From contig JAEWQT010000193.1 of the NCBI GenBank assembly GCA_023399105.1, forward strand, positions 1 through 6,623: 6,623 nucleotides of DNA. Reading direction: 5' to 3'. Position numbers and translations under genes: made by a program. Shown in pieces: positions 1-6,019 of this stretch. The DNA comes from Pseudomonadota bacterium (GTDB taxonomy: Bacteria > Pseudomonadota > Gammaproteobacteria > Pseudomonadales > Oceanobacteraceae). The notes beneath the pieces are model-generated. The model was not told the origin of the DNA. It saw nothing but the letters and a program-made list of their open reading frames with translations, and did no database searches. How positions within the stretch are numbered: the first letter of the stretch is position 1; every line of letters starts with the position of its first letter.

Positions 1-900
1 GGCCTGTTCTTCTTCGAAATAGGCGGTAATAAAGTCGAGGAAGGCGCGGCTTTTGTTGGCCAGATAGCGGTTTTGTGGAAACACCACTTTGATGGTGCGT
101 ACCGGAATCTCGACCTGCGGGAACAGCTGTACCAGCTCACCGTTCTGTAAATGCCGTTCGGCAATGTAAGTCGGCAGCGCAGTAATGCCCATGCCGGCCA
201 GACAAGCCTCATACACCAGATCAATATCGTTTACCGCCAGCTTGCGCTCAATGCTGGAGAGGGTGAAATTGTGGTCTTTTTCAAACTGCCGCAGCCAGTT
301 GGAACGGGCGTATTCAGCGTTGGCAACGATCAGGATGCGATGATTCTGCAGGTCTTCCAGTTTCTCCGGCATACCCCATTCTTTTAAGTAATCGTTTGAG
401 GCGCAAATCACGATCTTTTGCTCGGCCACCGATTTGGCGATCAGGCGGGAATCTTCCTGGGTACCGAGGCGCAGGGCGAAGTCATACCCTTCTTTGACGA
501 TATCCAGCGGCCGGTCAGAAATGTGCAGGTCAAAGCTGATGTCCGGGTATTTCTGCGCAAAGTCGGTAAAAATACGGGCCAGCTCGCGGCGGCCGAAGTT
601 GGACATGGCGGTAATCCGCAGGCGGCCGCGCGGCGTGATGTCAAAGTCGGTCACCAGTTTTTCAGCTTCGGTGATCGATTCCAGAATGTTTTCACAATGC
701 TGGTAGAACATCTGCCCCGCTTCGGTGGGGCTGCCTGAGCGGGTGGTGCGGTTCAGCAGGCGCACGCCCAGGCGTTCTTCCAGACCGGATATCTGCTTGC
801 TGACCGCAGAAGGGGTTACCCCCAGGGCATCGGCGGCGGAGGTGAAATTGCGCGAGCGCACAACGGAGACAAAGGTTTGCAGGGAATCGATGCGGGACAT
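1..900 (-). CDS. LysR-type transcriptional regulator, CrgA/AaeR/DmlR-like group (3' end cut by window)
   Basis: Reading the minus strand from ATG at 900 gives an uninterrupted 300-codon frame to the window edge, with no stop reached. LysR regulators are usually 290-310 residues, so only a few C-terminal codons are likely missing. The N-terminus MSRIDSLQTFVSVV and the helix-turn-helix stretch at residues 18-60 (SAADALGVTPSAVSKQISGLE, then RLGVRLLNRTTRSG and PTEAG) are typical of the family. From about residue 90 the effector domain begins (GRLRITAMSNFGRREL, then DRPLDIVKEGYDFALRLG), a pattern common in the CrgA/AaeR/DmlR-like group. As a family these are cytoplasmic DNA-binding proteins that respond to small ligands; the ligand and target here are unknown. 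No good Shine-Dalgarno precedes the ATG, but the upstream in-frame sequence contains stops and the N-terminus fits. The transporter gene just upstream on the same strand is a possible target, by inference only. Confidence 0.93.
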   Translation of the reverse strand, partial: MSRIDSLQTFVSVVRSRNFTSAADALGVTPSAVSKQISGLEERLGVRLLNRTTRSGSPTEAGQMFYQHCENILESITEAEKLVTDFDITPRGRLRITAMSNFGRRELARIFTDFAQKYPDISFDLHISDRPLDIVKEGYDFALRLGTQEDSRLIAKSVAEQKIVICASNDYLKEWGMPEKLEDLQNHRILIVANAEYARSNWLRQFEKDHNFTLSSIERKLAVNDIDLVYEACLAGMGITALPTYIAERHLQNGELVQLFPQVEIPVRTIKVVFPQNRYLANKSRAFLDFITAYFEEEQA

Positions 901-932
901 ATTAATGATTCATTCGCGGTAATCCATGATGT

Positions 933-959
933 TTGCCAGTATATTTAATTTTTTGGCAA
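933..959. promoter_or_regulatory. Inverted repeat over a candidate LysR-gene -10 box
   Basis: TTGCCA (933-938) and TGGCAA (954-959) form a perfect 6-base inverted repeat with a 15-base AT-rich centre. On the minus strand a TATACT -10-like box (complement of 938-943) overlaps one arm, about 38 bases upstream of the regulator's ATG; no convincing -35 was found. The arrangement would suit an autoregulatory operator of the LysR protein. That is inference from position and symmetry only. Confidence 0.35.
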
Positions 960-983
960 GAATAATCCGCTAGTTGCCTCTTA

Positions 984-999
984 TTAGACTTAAATCTAA
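984..999. promoter_or_regulatory. 16-base near-perfect palindrome upstream of the LysR gene
   Basis: TTAGACTTAAATCTAA is symmetric in all but one base pair (7 of 8 pairs). It lies 84 bases upstream of the LysR-type start and 23 bases downstream of the transporter stop. Its length and T...A ended dyad resemble LysR-type boxes. It lacks the GC-rich stem and T-run of an intrinsic terminator, so an operator is the better guess. Confidence 0.35.
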
Positions 1000-1021
1000 C
1001 AAGACTTTGTGACTGAGGTGT

Positions 1022-1903
1022 TCAGTTAACCGCTTTGGCCTGGCCTTTGCCGCCACGCAGATTCACCAGCCCGGCCGCTACAATCAGGGCGGCACCGGCC
1101 CAGGTGGTCCAGAGCGGAATCTCATCCCAGAACCACCAGCCCATCAGGGCGCCATAAATCACCGCGCTGTATACGTACACGCCGATTTTGCCGGTCGGGG
1201 CCATCCGGTATGCCTTGGTTAACGCCAGCTGGCCGGCGCTGGCAATCACCCCCAGCAGTGCCAGCCAGCCCCAGATTTCTACTGGTACCGGGCGCCAGTC
1301 AAGGAGTGCGGCGGGCAGCGACACCGTGGCGGAAATAACCCCAAAGTAAAACACAATGCGCTGGCTGGATTCGGTCGACGACATACTGCGGATGGTCACT
1401 TTGGCGGCAGCGGCCAGTACCGCGCCAAGCAGGCCGTTTAATACCGCATGCAGGGGCCAGTCGGCGCCGTTGCTGCTGCCTTGCGGTAACAGAATCACCG
1501 CCACGCCGGCAAAGCCGATCAGCAGCGCCAGCCAGCTGTAGCGACCGGCCGGTTCTTTCAGCCACCACAGCGCCAGCAGCGGCATAAATAAAGGCGCTGA
1601 GAGTTTGACCAGAAAGGCTTCGGTTAATGGCATGTGGGCCAGGGCCCAGAAATAGCAGTACATAGCACTGACACCCACCAGGCTGCGGGTTAAGTGGCCA
1701 GTGAAATGTTGGGTTTTCAGTTCGGCCAGGCCGGTATGCAGCAGCAGCGGGAACAGGGCGATCAGGCCGGCAATATTGCGGAAAAACACAATCTGACCGG
1801 TGCTGAGGTCGTCCGACAGATGCCGCACCATGGCGGCCATAATGGCCAGCAGGGCTTCGCCCAGCAGTAAAAACAGCGCGCCCTGACGTATTTGCTGTGT
1901 CAC
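1022..1903 (-). CDS. EamA/DMT-superfamily inner-membrane transporter
   Basis: The protein has 293 residues, the normal size for two-repeat EamA proteins. About ten hydrophobic segments can be drawn, at roughly residues 8-27, 36-56, 73-91, 97-115, 121-140, 151-169, 183-201, 209-227, 240-258 and 265-282. They form two EamA halves; the SWLALLIGFAGVAVILLP stretch (123-140) closes the first half and is characteristic of the family. Such proteins move small metabolites (amino acids, sugars, S-adenosylmethionine and similar) across the inner membrane; the substrate cannot be read from the sequence. The start is GTG at 1903, chosen because an AGGCGG Shine-Dalgarno (complement of 1912-1917) lies 8 bases upstream and the first membrane segment follows directly. 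It is transcribed divergently from clpB and towards the LysR-type gene. Confidence 0.9.
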   Translation of the reverse strand: MTQQIRQGALFLLLGEALLAIMAAMVRHLSDDLSTGQIVFFRNIAGLIALFPLLLHTGLAELKTQHFTGHLTRSLVGVSAMYCYFWALAHMPLTEAFLVKLSAPLFMPLLALWWLKEPAGRYSWLALLIGFAGVAVILLPQGSSNGADWPLHAVLNGLLGAVLAAAAKVTIRSMSSTESSQRIVFYFGVISATVSLPAALLDWRPVPVEIWGWLALLGVIASAGQLALTKAYRMAPTGKIGVYVYSAVIYGALMGWWFWDEIPLWTTWAGAALIVAAGLVNLRGGKGQAKAVN

Positions 1904-1944
1904 TCTTTAAACCGCCTGTACTGCCACTATATTGAAAAGCGCGC

Positions 1945-1950
1945 ATTATA
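1945..1950 (-). promoter_or_regulatory. -10 box of the likely transporter promoter
   Basis: The minus strand reads TATAAT, a perfect sigma-70 -10 hexamer, 41 bases upstream of the GTG start. No convincing -35 hexamer is seen at 16-18 bases, where the sequence is GC-rich, so the promoter may be weak or activator-dependent. Confidence 0.45.
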
Positions 1951-2042
1951 CGCGGGTGTCAGCCCGCTGCACGGAAAGCTCTGTGGTTGTTCTGTATCAG
2001 GGTTGTTGAAGTGGTGGCGCGGTAAATTATTCATAACGGGTG

Positions 2043-2072
2043 CTTGAAAAAAATTAATCTGATCGCACATTG
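2043..2072 (+). promoter_or_regulatory. Sigma-32 (RpoH) heat-shock promoter of clpB
   Basis: CTTGAAA (2043-2049), a 15-base spacer, then GCACATTG (2065-2072). The E. coli sigma-32 consensus is CTTGAAA, 13-17 bases, CCCCATNT. The -35 is exact and the -10 keeps the central C-CAT core. Transcription would start near 2079, giving a leader of about 30 bases. Heat-shock control is also what is known for clpB in proteobacteria, so position and function agree. Confidence 0.8.
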
Positions 2073-2093
2073 TGGATTAGTTAAATTCAACAT

Positions 2094-2100
2094 GAGAGGA
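2094..2100 (+). promoter_or_regulatory. Ribosome binding site deciding the clpB start
   Basis: GAGAGGA lies 7 bases before ATG at 2108. It favours that codon over the in-frame ATG at 2114 (third codon) and over the out-of-frame ATG at 2101. The resulting N-terminus MRMDRLT matches MRLDRLT of E. coli ClpB. Confidence 0.8.
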
Positions 2101-2107
2101 ATGTCCT

Positions 2108-4696
2108 ATGCGAATGGACCGACTGACCACCAGTCTGCAGAACGCTCTGGCCGAGAGTCAGAGTCTGGCTCTGGGGCAGGATCATAATCAGATAGATACC
2201 GTGCATGTGTTGCTGGCGTTGTTTGAGCAGACCAGCAGTACGGTCAAAGATGTCGTGCGTCGTTGTGGCGCTAATGTGGCCGAGCTGGAAAAAGCGTTGC
2301 GCAAAGCCATGGCCGATCAGCCGCGGGTGAGCAATCCCGATGGCAATATTCAGATTGCGCCGGAACTGGGGCGGCTGCTGAATCTGGCCGACAAAGAGGC
2401 CCAGAAGCGTGGCGATCAGTATGTCTCCAGCGAACTCTTTCTGCTGGTCGCGCTGGATGATAAAGGCGCTACCGGTAAAGTGCTGGCGGCCGCTGGCCTG
2501 AACAAAGACAAGGTGGAACAGGCCATCAAAGACCTGCGCGGAGGAGAAGCCGTGAACGATGCCAATGCGGAAGACAACCGTCAGTCGCTGGATAAATACT
2601 GTATTGATTTAACCGAGCGCGCCGAAGCCGGCAAACTCGACCCGGTGATCGGCCGTGACGACGAAATCCGCCGCACCATTCAGGTGCTGCAGCGCCGCAC
2701 CAAAAATAATCCGGTTCTTATCGGCCCGCCGGGTGTGGGTAAAACCGCCGTGGTCGAAGGTTTGGCGCAACGCATTATTAATGGCGAAGTGCCGGAAAAT
2801 CTGAAAAACAAACGCATTCTGTCGCTGGATATGGGCGCGCTGCTGGCCGGGGCCAAATACCGCGGTGAGTTTGAAGAGCGCCTGAAAGCAGTGCTGAAAG
2901 ATGTGAGCAAAGCCGAGGGCAGCATCATTCTGTTTATCGACGAGCTGCACACCATGGTGGGTGCCGGTAAGAGCGAAGGTGCCATGGACGCTGGCAATAT
3001 GCTGAAACCGGCATTGGCGCGCGGTGAACTGCACTGTGTGGGTGCCACCACGCTGGACGAATACCGCGAATTTATTGAAAAAGACGCCGCGCTGGAGCGC
3101 CGCTTCCAGAAAGTGCTGGTGGACGAGCCGAGTGTGGAAGATTCCATCGCCATTCTGCGTGGCCTGAAAGAACGCTACGAAGTGCACCACGGGGTGCAGA
3201 TTACCGACAGCGCCATTATTGCTGCCGCTAAGTTGTCGCAGCGCTATATCAGCGATCGTCGCCTGCCGGACAAGGCCATCGACCTGGTCGACGAAGCGGC
3301 ATCGGTGATCCGCATGGAAATCGATTCCAAGCCGCAGGAAATGGATAAGCTCGAACGCCGGCTGATTCAGCTGAAAATCGAGCGCGAAGCTCTGCGTAAA
3401 GAGAAAGACGAAGCGGCGAAAAAACGCCTCAGCGATCTCAATGAAGAGATCAATAAAGCCGGTCATGCGTACGTTGAACTGGAAGAGGTGTGGAAGAAAG
3501 AAAAAGCCCTGCTGGAAGGGGCCAGCAAATCCAAAGAGTTGCTGGAGCAGGCCAAGCTGGAACTCGAAGCCGCACGCCGTGCCGGCGATCTGCAGCGGAT
3601 GTCCGAACTGCAATACGGTCGTATTCCGGAGCTGGAAAAACAACTGAGTGCAGCGGCCGAAGCCGAGGCCAGTGGCAAGCAGGAATTTACCCTGCTGCGC
3701 AATAAAGTCACCGAAGACGAAATCGCTGAAGTGGTGTCGAAATGGACCGGCGTGCCGGTAACCAAAATGCTGGAAGGCGAGCGCGATAAATTGCTGAAAA
3801 TGGAAGACGTGCTGCACCAGTATGTGGTGGGGCAGGACCAGGCCATCAAAGCTGTGGCCAATGCTGTGCGCCGTTCCCGCGCCGGCCTGTCTGACCCGAA
3901 CCGTCCGAACGGCTCGTTCCTGTTCTTAGGCCCGACCGGGGTGGGTAAAACCGAGCTGTGCAAAGCGCTGGCGACCTTCCTGTTCGACAGCAAAGACGCC
4001 ATGGTGCGTATCGATATGTCGGAGTACATGGAGAAACATTCCGTGGCTCGCTTGATCGGTGCGCCACCGGGCTATGTGGGTTACGAAGAAGGTGGTCTGC
4101 TGACCGAAGCGGTGCGGCGTAAGCCCTATTCCGTGATTCTGCTGGATGAGGTGGAGAAAGCGCATCCGGATGTGTTCAATATCCTGCTGCAGGTACTGGA
4201 CGATGGTCAGCTCACCGATGGCCAGGGCCGCCGGGTCGACTTTAAAAACACCGTGCTGGTGATGACCTCGAACCTGGGCTCGGACGTGATTCAGACCATG
4301 ACCCAGGCCGGTGCGGATTACGAGCCACTGCGCGATGCGGTGATGGAGATTGTCGGCGGGCATTTCCGGCCGGAATTTATTAACCGGATTGATGAAGCGG
4401 TGGTGTTCCATCCGCTGCAGAAAGATCAGATCCGGGGTATTGCTGACATTCAGCTGGAGCTGCTGCGTGGCCGTCTGAAAGACCGGGATCTTGCCCTGGA
4501 GCTGTCGGAGGCTGCCATCAGCAAGCTGGTGGATGTAGGCTACGATCCGGTATTCGGGGCGCGGCCGCTGAAACGGGCCATTCAGCGCTGGATCGAAAAC
4601 CCGCTGGCGCAGGATATTCTGGCGGGCAAGTTTATGCCAGGCACCACCATCCGTGCGGATGTGGAGGGCGAGCAGCTGGTATTTAGGAGTCTCTGA
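2108..4696 (+). CDS. clpB: ATP-dependent disaggregase ClpB (Hsp104-type AAA+ chaperone)
   Basis: ClpB is a cytoplasmic hexamer that threads aggregated proteins through its pore with DnaK help. The 862 residues (E. coli 857) contain every expected part: the Clp N-domain (about 1-145); NBD1 with Walker A GPPGVGKT (206-213), Walker B glutamate E279, pore tyrosine Y251 and arginine fingers R331/R332; the coiled-coil M-domain (about 410-525) rich in K/E; and NBD2 with Walker A GPTGVGKT (608-615), E681, pore Y656, arginine finger R760 and sensor-2 R819. The absence of an IGF/L-type ClpP loop and the presence of the long M-domain separate it from ClpA and ClpC. It stands alone behind its own heat-shock promoter. 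The last three codons (RSL) and the stop come from an inserted repeat element; the likely original ending was KAG-stop. All catalytic residues lie far from this change, so the protein should be functional. Confidence 0.99.
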   Translation: MRMDRLTTSLQNALAESQSLALGQDHNQIDTVHVLLALFEQTSSTVKDVVRRCGANVAELEKALRKAMADQPRVSNPDGNIQIAPELGRLLNLADKEAQKRGDQYVSSELFLLVALDDKGATGKVLAAAGLNKDKVEQAIKDLRGGEAVNDANAEDNRQSLDKYCIDLTERAEAGKLDPVIGRDDEIRRTIQVLQRRTKNNPVLIGPPGVGKTAVVEGLAQRIINGEVPENLKNKRILSLDMGALLAGAKYRGEFEERLKAVLKDVSKAEGSIILFIDELHTMVGAGKSEGAMDAGNMLKPALARGELHCVGATTLDEYREFIEKDAALERRFQKVLVDEPSVEDSIAILRGLKERYEVHHGVQITDSAIIAAAKLSQRYISDRRLPDKAIDLVDEAASVIRMEIDSKPQEMDKLERRLIQLKIEREALRKEKDEAAKKRLSDLNEEINKAGHAYVELEEVWKKEKALLEGASKSKELLEQAKLELEAARRAGDLQRMSELQYGRIPELEKQLSAAAEAEASGKQEFTLLRNKVTEDEIAEVVSKWTGVPVTKMLEGERDKLLKMEDVLHQYVVGQDQAIKAVANAVRRSRAGLSDPNRPNGSFLFLGPTGVGKTELCKALATFLFDSKDAMVRIDMSEYMEKHSVARLIGAPPGYVGYEEGGLLTEAVRRKPYSVILLDEVEKAHPDVFNILLQVLDDGQLTDGQGRRVDFKNTVLVMTSNLGSDVIQTMTQAGADYEPLRDAVMEIVGGHFRPEFINRIDEAVVFHPLQKDQIRGIADIQLELLRGRLKDRDLALELSEAAISKLVDVGYDPVFGARPLKRAIQRWIENPLAQDILAGKFMPGTTIRADVEGEQLVFRSL
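2540..2554 (+). promoter_or_regulatory. clpB: Internal ribosome binding site and GTG start for the short ClpB isoform
   Basis: GGAGGAG (2540-2546) lies 5 bases before GTG (2552-2554), codon 149 in frame. In E. coli an internal start at valine 149 makes the N-domain-less ClpB of about 80 kDa. Here the same codon number, a GTG and a near-ideal Shine-Dalgarno are all present. Initiation here would give a 714-residue protein starting just before the conserved [15 protein letters not shown] segment. The purine run also encodes the conserved RGGE residues, so part of its conservation may be due to the protein. Confidence 0.65.
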
Positions 4697-4703
4697 GTAA
4701 CTC
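4686..4703 (+). repeat. Left terminal inverted repeat of the MITE-like element
   Basis: GGAGTCTCTGAGTAACTC, preceded by the TTA target copy. It overlaps the end of clpB: its bases encode the second and third positions of the final Arg codon, then Ser, Leu and the TGA stop (4694-4696). Confidence 0.75.
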
Positions 4704-4723
4704 TGCACAGCTCTGCGCGAGTC

Positions 4724-4807
4724 TTTCCGGGCTGTAGAGCAAGGCGGCGAACGCAGAGAATGGCGAGTCCTTTTCAAGTTCGCCAACACCGCTATGCGGC
4801 CCGGAAA
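4724..4807. repeat. Internal inverted repeat 1 of the element
   Basis: TTTCCGGGC (4724-4732) is perfectly complementary to GCCCGGAAA (4799-4807). Nested inside are GGCGAAC (4746-4752) with GTTCGCC (4778-4784), and a small CCGC-TAT-GCGG hairpin at 4789-4799. Transcript or single-stranded DNA could fold into a branched stem-loop. Confidence 0.6.
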
Positions 4808-4821
4808 ACCGCGCCCTGCGG

Positions 4822-4917
4822 GGATTGCAGGAAAGCCCTGACTCGGTGTCGCCGGGTTTTGACAGAACACGCTATGCCTGCAACCCGGCTTCGTGATTCA
4901 GAACTTTCCTGCAATCC
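4822..4917. repeat. Internal inverted repeat 2 of the element
   Basis: A 14-base arm GGATTGCAGGAAAG (4822-4835) is perfectly complementary to 4904-4917. An inner 8-base pair, GCCGGGTT (4851-4858) with AACCCGGC (4882-4889), nests inside it. A third pair, ACTCGGTG (4841-4848) with CACCGAGT (4926-4933), crosses the outer stem and reaches into the right terminal repeat. It would form a pseudoknot or an alternative fold. Confidence 0.65.
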
Positions 4918-4929
4918 AGAGCGGGCACC

Positions 4930-4947
4930 GAGTTATTCAGAGGCTCC
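4930..4947 (-). repeat. Right terminal inverted repeat of the MITE-like element
   Basis: The minus strand reads GGAGCCTCTGAATAACTC, differing from the left terminal repeat at two of 18 positions. The second TTA target copy follows at 4948-4950. Confidence 0.75.
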
Positions 4948-4957
4948 TTAAAGCCGG

Positions 4958-4988
4958 TTGATTGTTCCGCTGTTCACTGAGGTATACT
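4958..4988 (+). promoter_or_regulatory. Candidate promoter for the lipoprotein-ruvC-ruvA operon
   Basis: TATACT (4983-4988) is a good -10 hexamer 33 bases before the lipoprotein ATG. The possible -35 boxes are TTGATT (4958-4963, spacer 19) or TTGTTC (4962-4967, spacer 15); neither spacing is ideal. The promoter lies just outside the inserted element. A GC-rich 6-base-pair hairpin (4989-4994 with 5002-5007) sits at or just after the predicted transcription start. Confidence 0.45.
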
Positions 4989-5021
4989 CGGCGCTGTTCT
5001 GGCGCCGGGTTACTTCTGTCT

Positions 5022-5450
5022 ATGAAATCGTTGTTCTCTCTTTTATTCATCAGCTTGCTGGGTTTACCGCTGGCGGGCTGTACCACCGTAGTGCTCAGCG
5101 ATACCCAGCTGCCGATGAGCAGCAGCAACCGTTGTGCCGGTCCGGCCGGCGTGTCGGTGCGTTATCACACCTTAACCATTGCCATCGGTGAGCGCCCGCA
5201 TACCGGCTATGGCATTGAACTGGTGGGTCAACAGCAGAAAAATGGCGATTATCAACTGTTGTTCCGCGAAACCCTGCCGCAGCCGGGCATGCATTATGCG
5301 CAGATGCTGGTATCGCCCTGCTTACAGGTGGTGCTGCCGCACAACTGGCGCAGCGTCGTGGTGACCAATCAGGACAGTGGCCAACAATGGCAACTCACCC
5401 CGGCGGATGACGATGCCCTGGCCCCGTCGCTGAACAAGCAACGGCCATGA
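5022..5450 (+). CDS. Small lipoprotein, tentatively PrcB_C-domain-like
   Basis: Starting at ATG 5022 the product has 142 residues and opens with a textbook lipoprotein signal: K2, a hydrophobic run at 4-17, then the lipobox LAGC with the acylated cysteine at position 20. Residue 21 is Thr, not Asp, so by the E. coli Lol rule it would go to the outer membrane. The in-frame TTG at 4962 is rejected because it would put 20 charged residues before the signal. No good Shine-Dalgarno is seen. The mature part is compact and mostly beta-like. The segment with [14 protein letters not shown] and PQPGMHYAQ recalls the PrcB C-terminal domain found in small secreted proteins, but this is pattern memory, not a search. 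Two further cysteines (mature region, RCAG and SPCLQ) could form a disulfide. Its stop overlaps the ruvC start (ATGA), so the two are translationally coupled. Function unknown. Confidence 0.82.
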   Translation: MKSLFSLLFISLLGLPLAGCTTVVLSDTQLPMSSSNRCAGPAGVSVRYHTLTIAIGERPHTGYGIELVGQQQKNGDYQLLFRETLPQPGMHYAQMLVSPCLQVVLPHNWRSVVVTNQDSGQQWQLTPADDDALAPSLNKQRP

Positions 5451-5962
5451 TTATTCTTGGCATCGACCCCGGTTCCCGCATCACCGGCTTTGGCATCATT
5501 AAACGCAACGGTCAGAAAATTGAGTACCTGGTCAGCGGCTGTATCCGCACCGGCGACGGTGAACTGCCAGAGCGGCTGAAAAAAATCTTCGACGGCGTGA
5601 CCGAACTGATTCAGACCTATCAGCCCGACCAGTTCGCCATTGAACAGGTGTTTATGGGCAAAAACGCCGACTCGGCGCTGAAACTGGGGCAAGCCCGGGG
5701 CGTGGCGATTGTGGCGGCGGTCAATCATGGTCTGAGCGTGGCCGAATACGCGCCGCGCTCCATTAAGCAGGCGGTAGTGGGCAAGGGCGGTGCCTTAAAA
5801 GAGCAGGTGCAGCACATGGTGCAGTATCTGTTGCAGCTGCCGGGCAAGCCGCAGGCCGACGCTGCCGATGCGCTGGCCATTGCCATCTGTCATGCCCACA
5901 CCAGTGCCGGGCTGGCGGCGCAGGTGGGGGTCACCGGTGTGAGCCGCGGTCGCATGCGTTGA
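5447..5962 (+). CDS. ruvC: Holliday junction resolvase RuvC
   Basis: RuvC is a dimeric Mg-dependent endonuclease that cuts Holliday junctions symmetrically during recombinational repair, working with RuvAB. The 171-residue product (E. coli 173) has the four catalytic acids D7, E66, D138 and D141, the base-stacking F69, and lysines K107 and K118. Signature segments are [14 protein letters not shown] at the N-terminus, [23 protein letters not shown] (63-85) and [14 protein letters not shown] (136-149). The start ATG overlaps the lipoprotein stop as ATGA and has no strong Shine-Dalgarno, so translation probably depends on the upstream gene. The usual gammaproteobacterial upstream neighbour yebC is absent from this position. 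Confidence 0.98.
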   Translation: MIILGIDPGSRITGFGIIKRNGQKIEYLVSGCIRTGDGELPERLKKIFDGVTELIQTYQPDQFAIEQVFMGKNADSALKLGQARGVAIVAAVNHGLSVAEYAPRSIKQAVVGKGGALKEQVQHMVQYLLQLPGKPQADAADALAIAICHAHTSAGLAAQVGVTGVSRGRMR

Positions 5963-5968
5963 GCCGTT

Positions 5969-6010
5969 GCCGCCATACTGGTAGGCTAGGCGGCTTTATC
6001 AACCAGCCGC
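5969..6010 (+). other. Overlapping alternative hairpins in the ruvC-ruvA gap
   Basis: GCCGCC (5969-5974) can pair with GGCGGC (5989-5994), followed by a short TTTAT. The same right arm, read as GCGGCT (5990-5995), can instead pair with AGCCGC (6005-6010), just 9 bases before the ruvA ATG. The two stems exclude each other. The first is too weak for a confident terminator; the second could hinder ruvA initiation. No function is demonstrated. Confidence 0.3.
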
Positions 6011-6019
6011 AGAATCATC

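Larger units (their letters stand above)
4683..4950. mobile_element. MITE-like non-autonomous insertion element in the clpB 3' end
   Basis: A 262-base element (4686-4947) is bounded by inverted repeats GGAGTCTCTGAGTAACTC on the left and, read inward from the right, GGAGCCTCTGAATAACTC: 16 of 18 identical. A gapped, weaker match continues to about 30 bases (TGCACAGCTCTG against TGCCCGCTCTG). Both ends are flanked by TTA (4683-4685 and 4948-4950), as expected for a 3-base target duplication. No transposase is encoded; the interior is two large inverted repeats. Deleting the element with one TTA restores clpB reading GTA TTT AAA GCC GGT TGA, an intact ending of equal length. The end sequence and TTA duplication are reminiscent of IS5-family groups that duplicate TNA, but that assignment is from memory and uncertain. 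It fills nearly all of the gene-free stretch 4697-5021. Confidence 0.75.

Noticed and set aside
151..738. Plus-strand frames opposite the LysR-type gene (151-387, 418-738)
   Set aside because: The minus-strand frame is continuous for 300 codons with clear LysR features; these are its shadows.
1299..1946. 215-codon minus-strand frame overlapping the EamA transporter in another frame
   Set aside because: It has low-complexity R/P/G-rich composition and no membrane segments, whereas the overlapping frame is a complete ten-segment transporter.
2609..3817. 402-codon minus-strand frame opposite clpB
   Set aside because: It mirrors the strongly biased clpB codons and is rich in Phe, Gln and His as expected of a shadow frame. 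The sense frame is unmistakable ClpB.
3926..4870. 314-codon minus-strand frame overlapping the clpB 3' end and the element
   Set aside because: It is mostly antisense to conserved NBD2 of ClpB and shows no recognisable domain. Its first part is repeat-element sequence.
4760..4951. 63-codon plus-strand frame MASPFQVRQHRYA... inside the MITE-like element
   Set aside because: It lies wholly across the inverted repeats, has an arginine/cysteine-rich composition typical of non-coding GC-rich DNA, and no ribosome binding site. Its stop lies outside the element in the flanking target sequence.
4989..5007. GC-rich hairpin as an intrinsic terminator before the lipoprotein gene
   Set aside because: It is followed by GGGTTAC, not a T-run, and it sits immediately downstream of a good -10 box.
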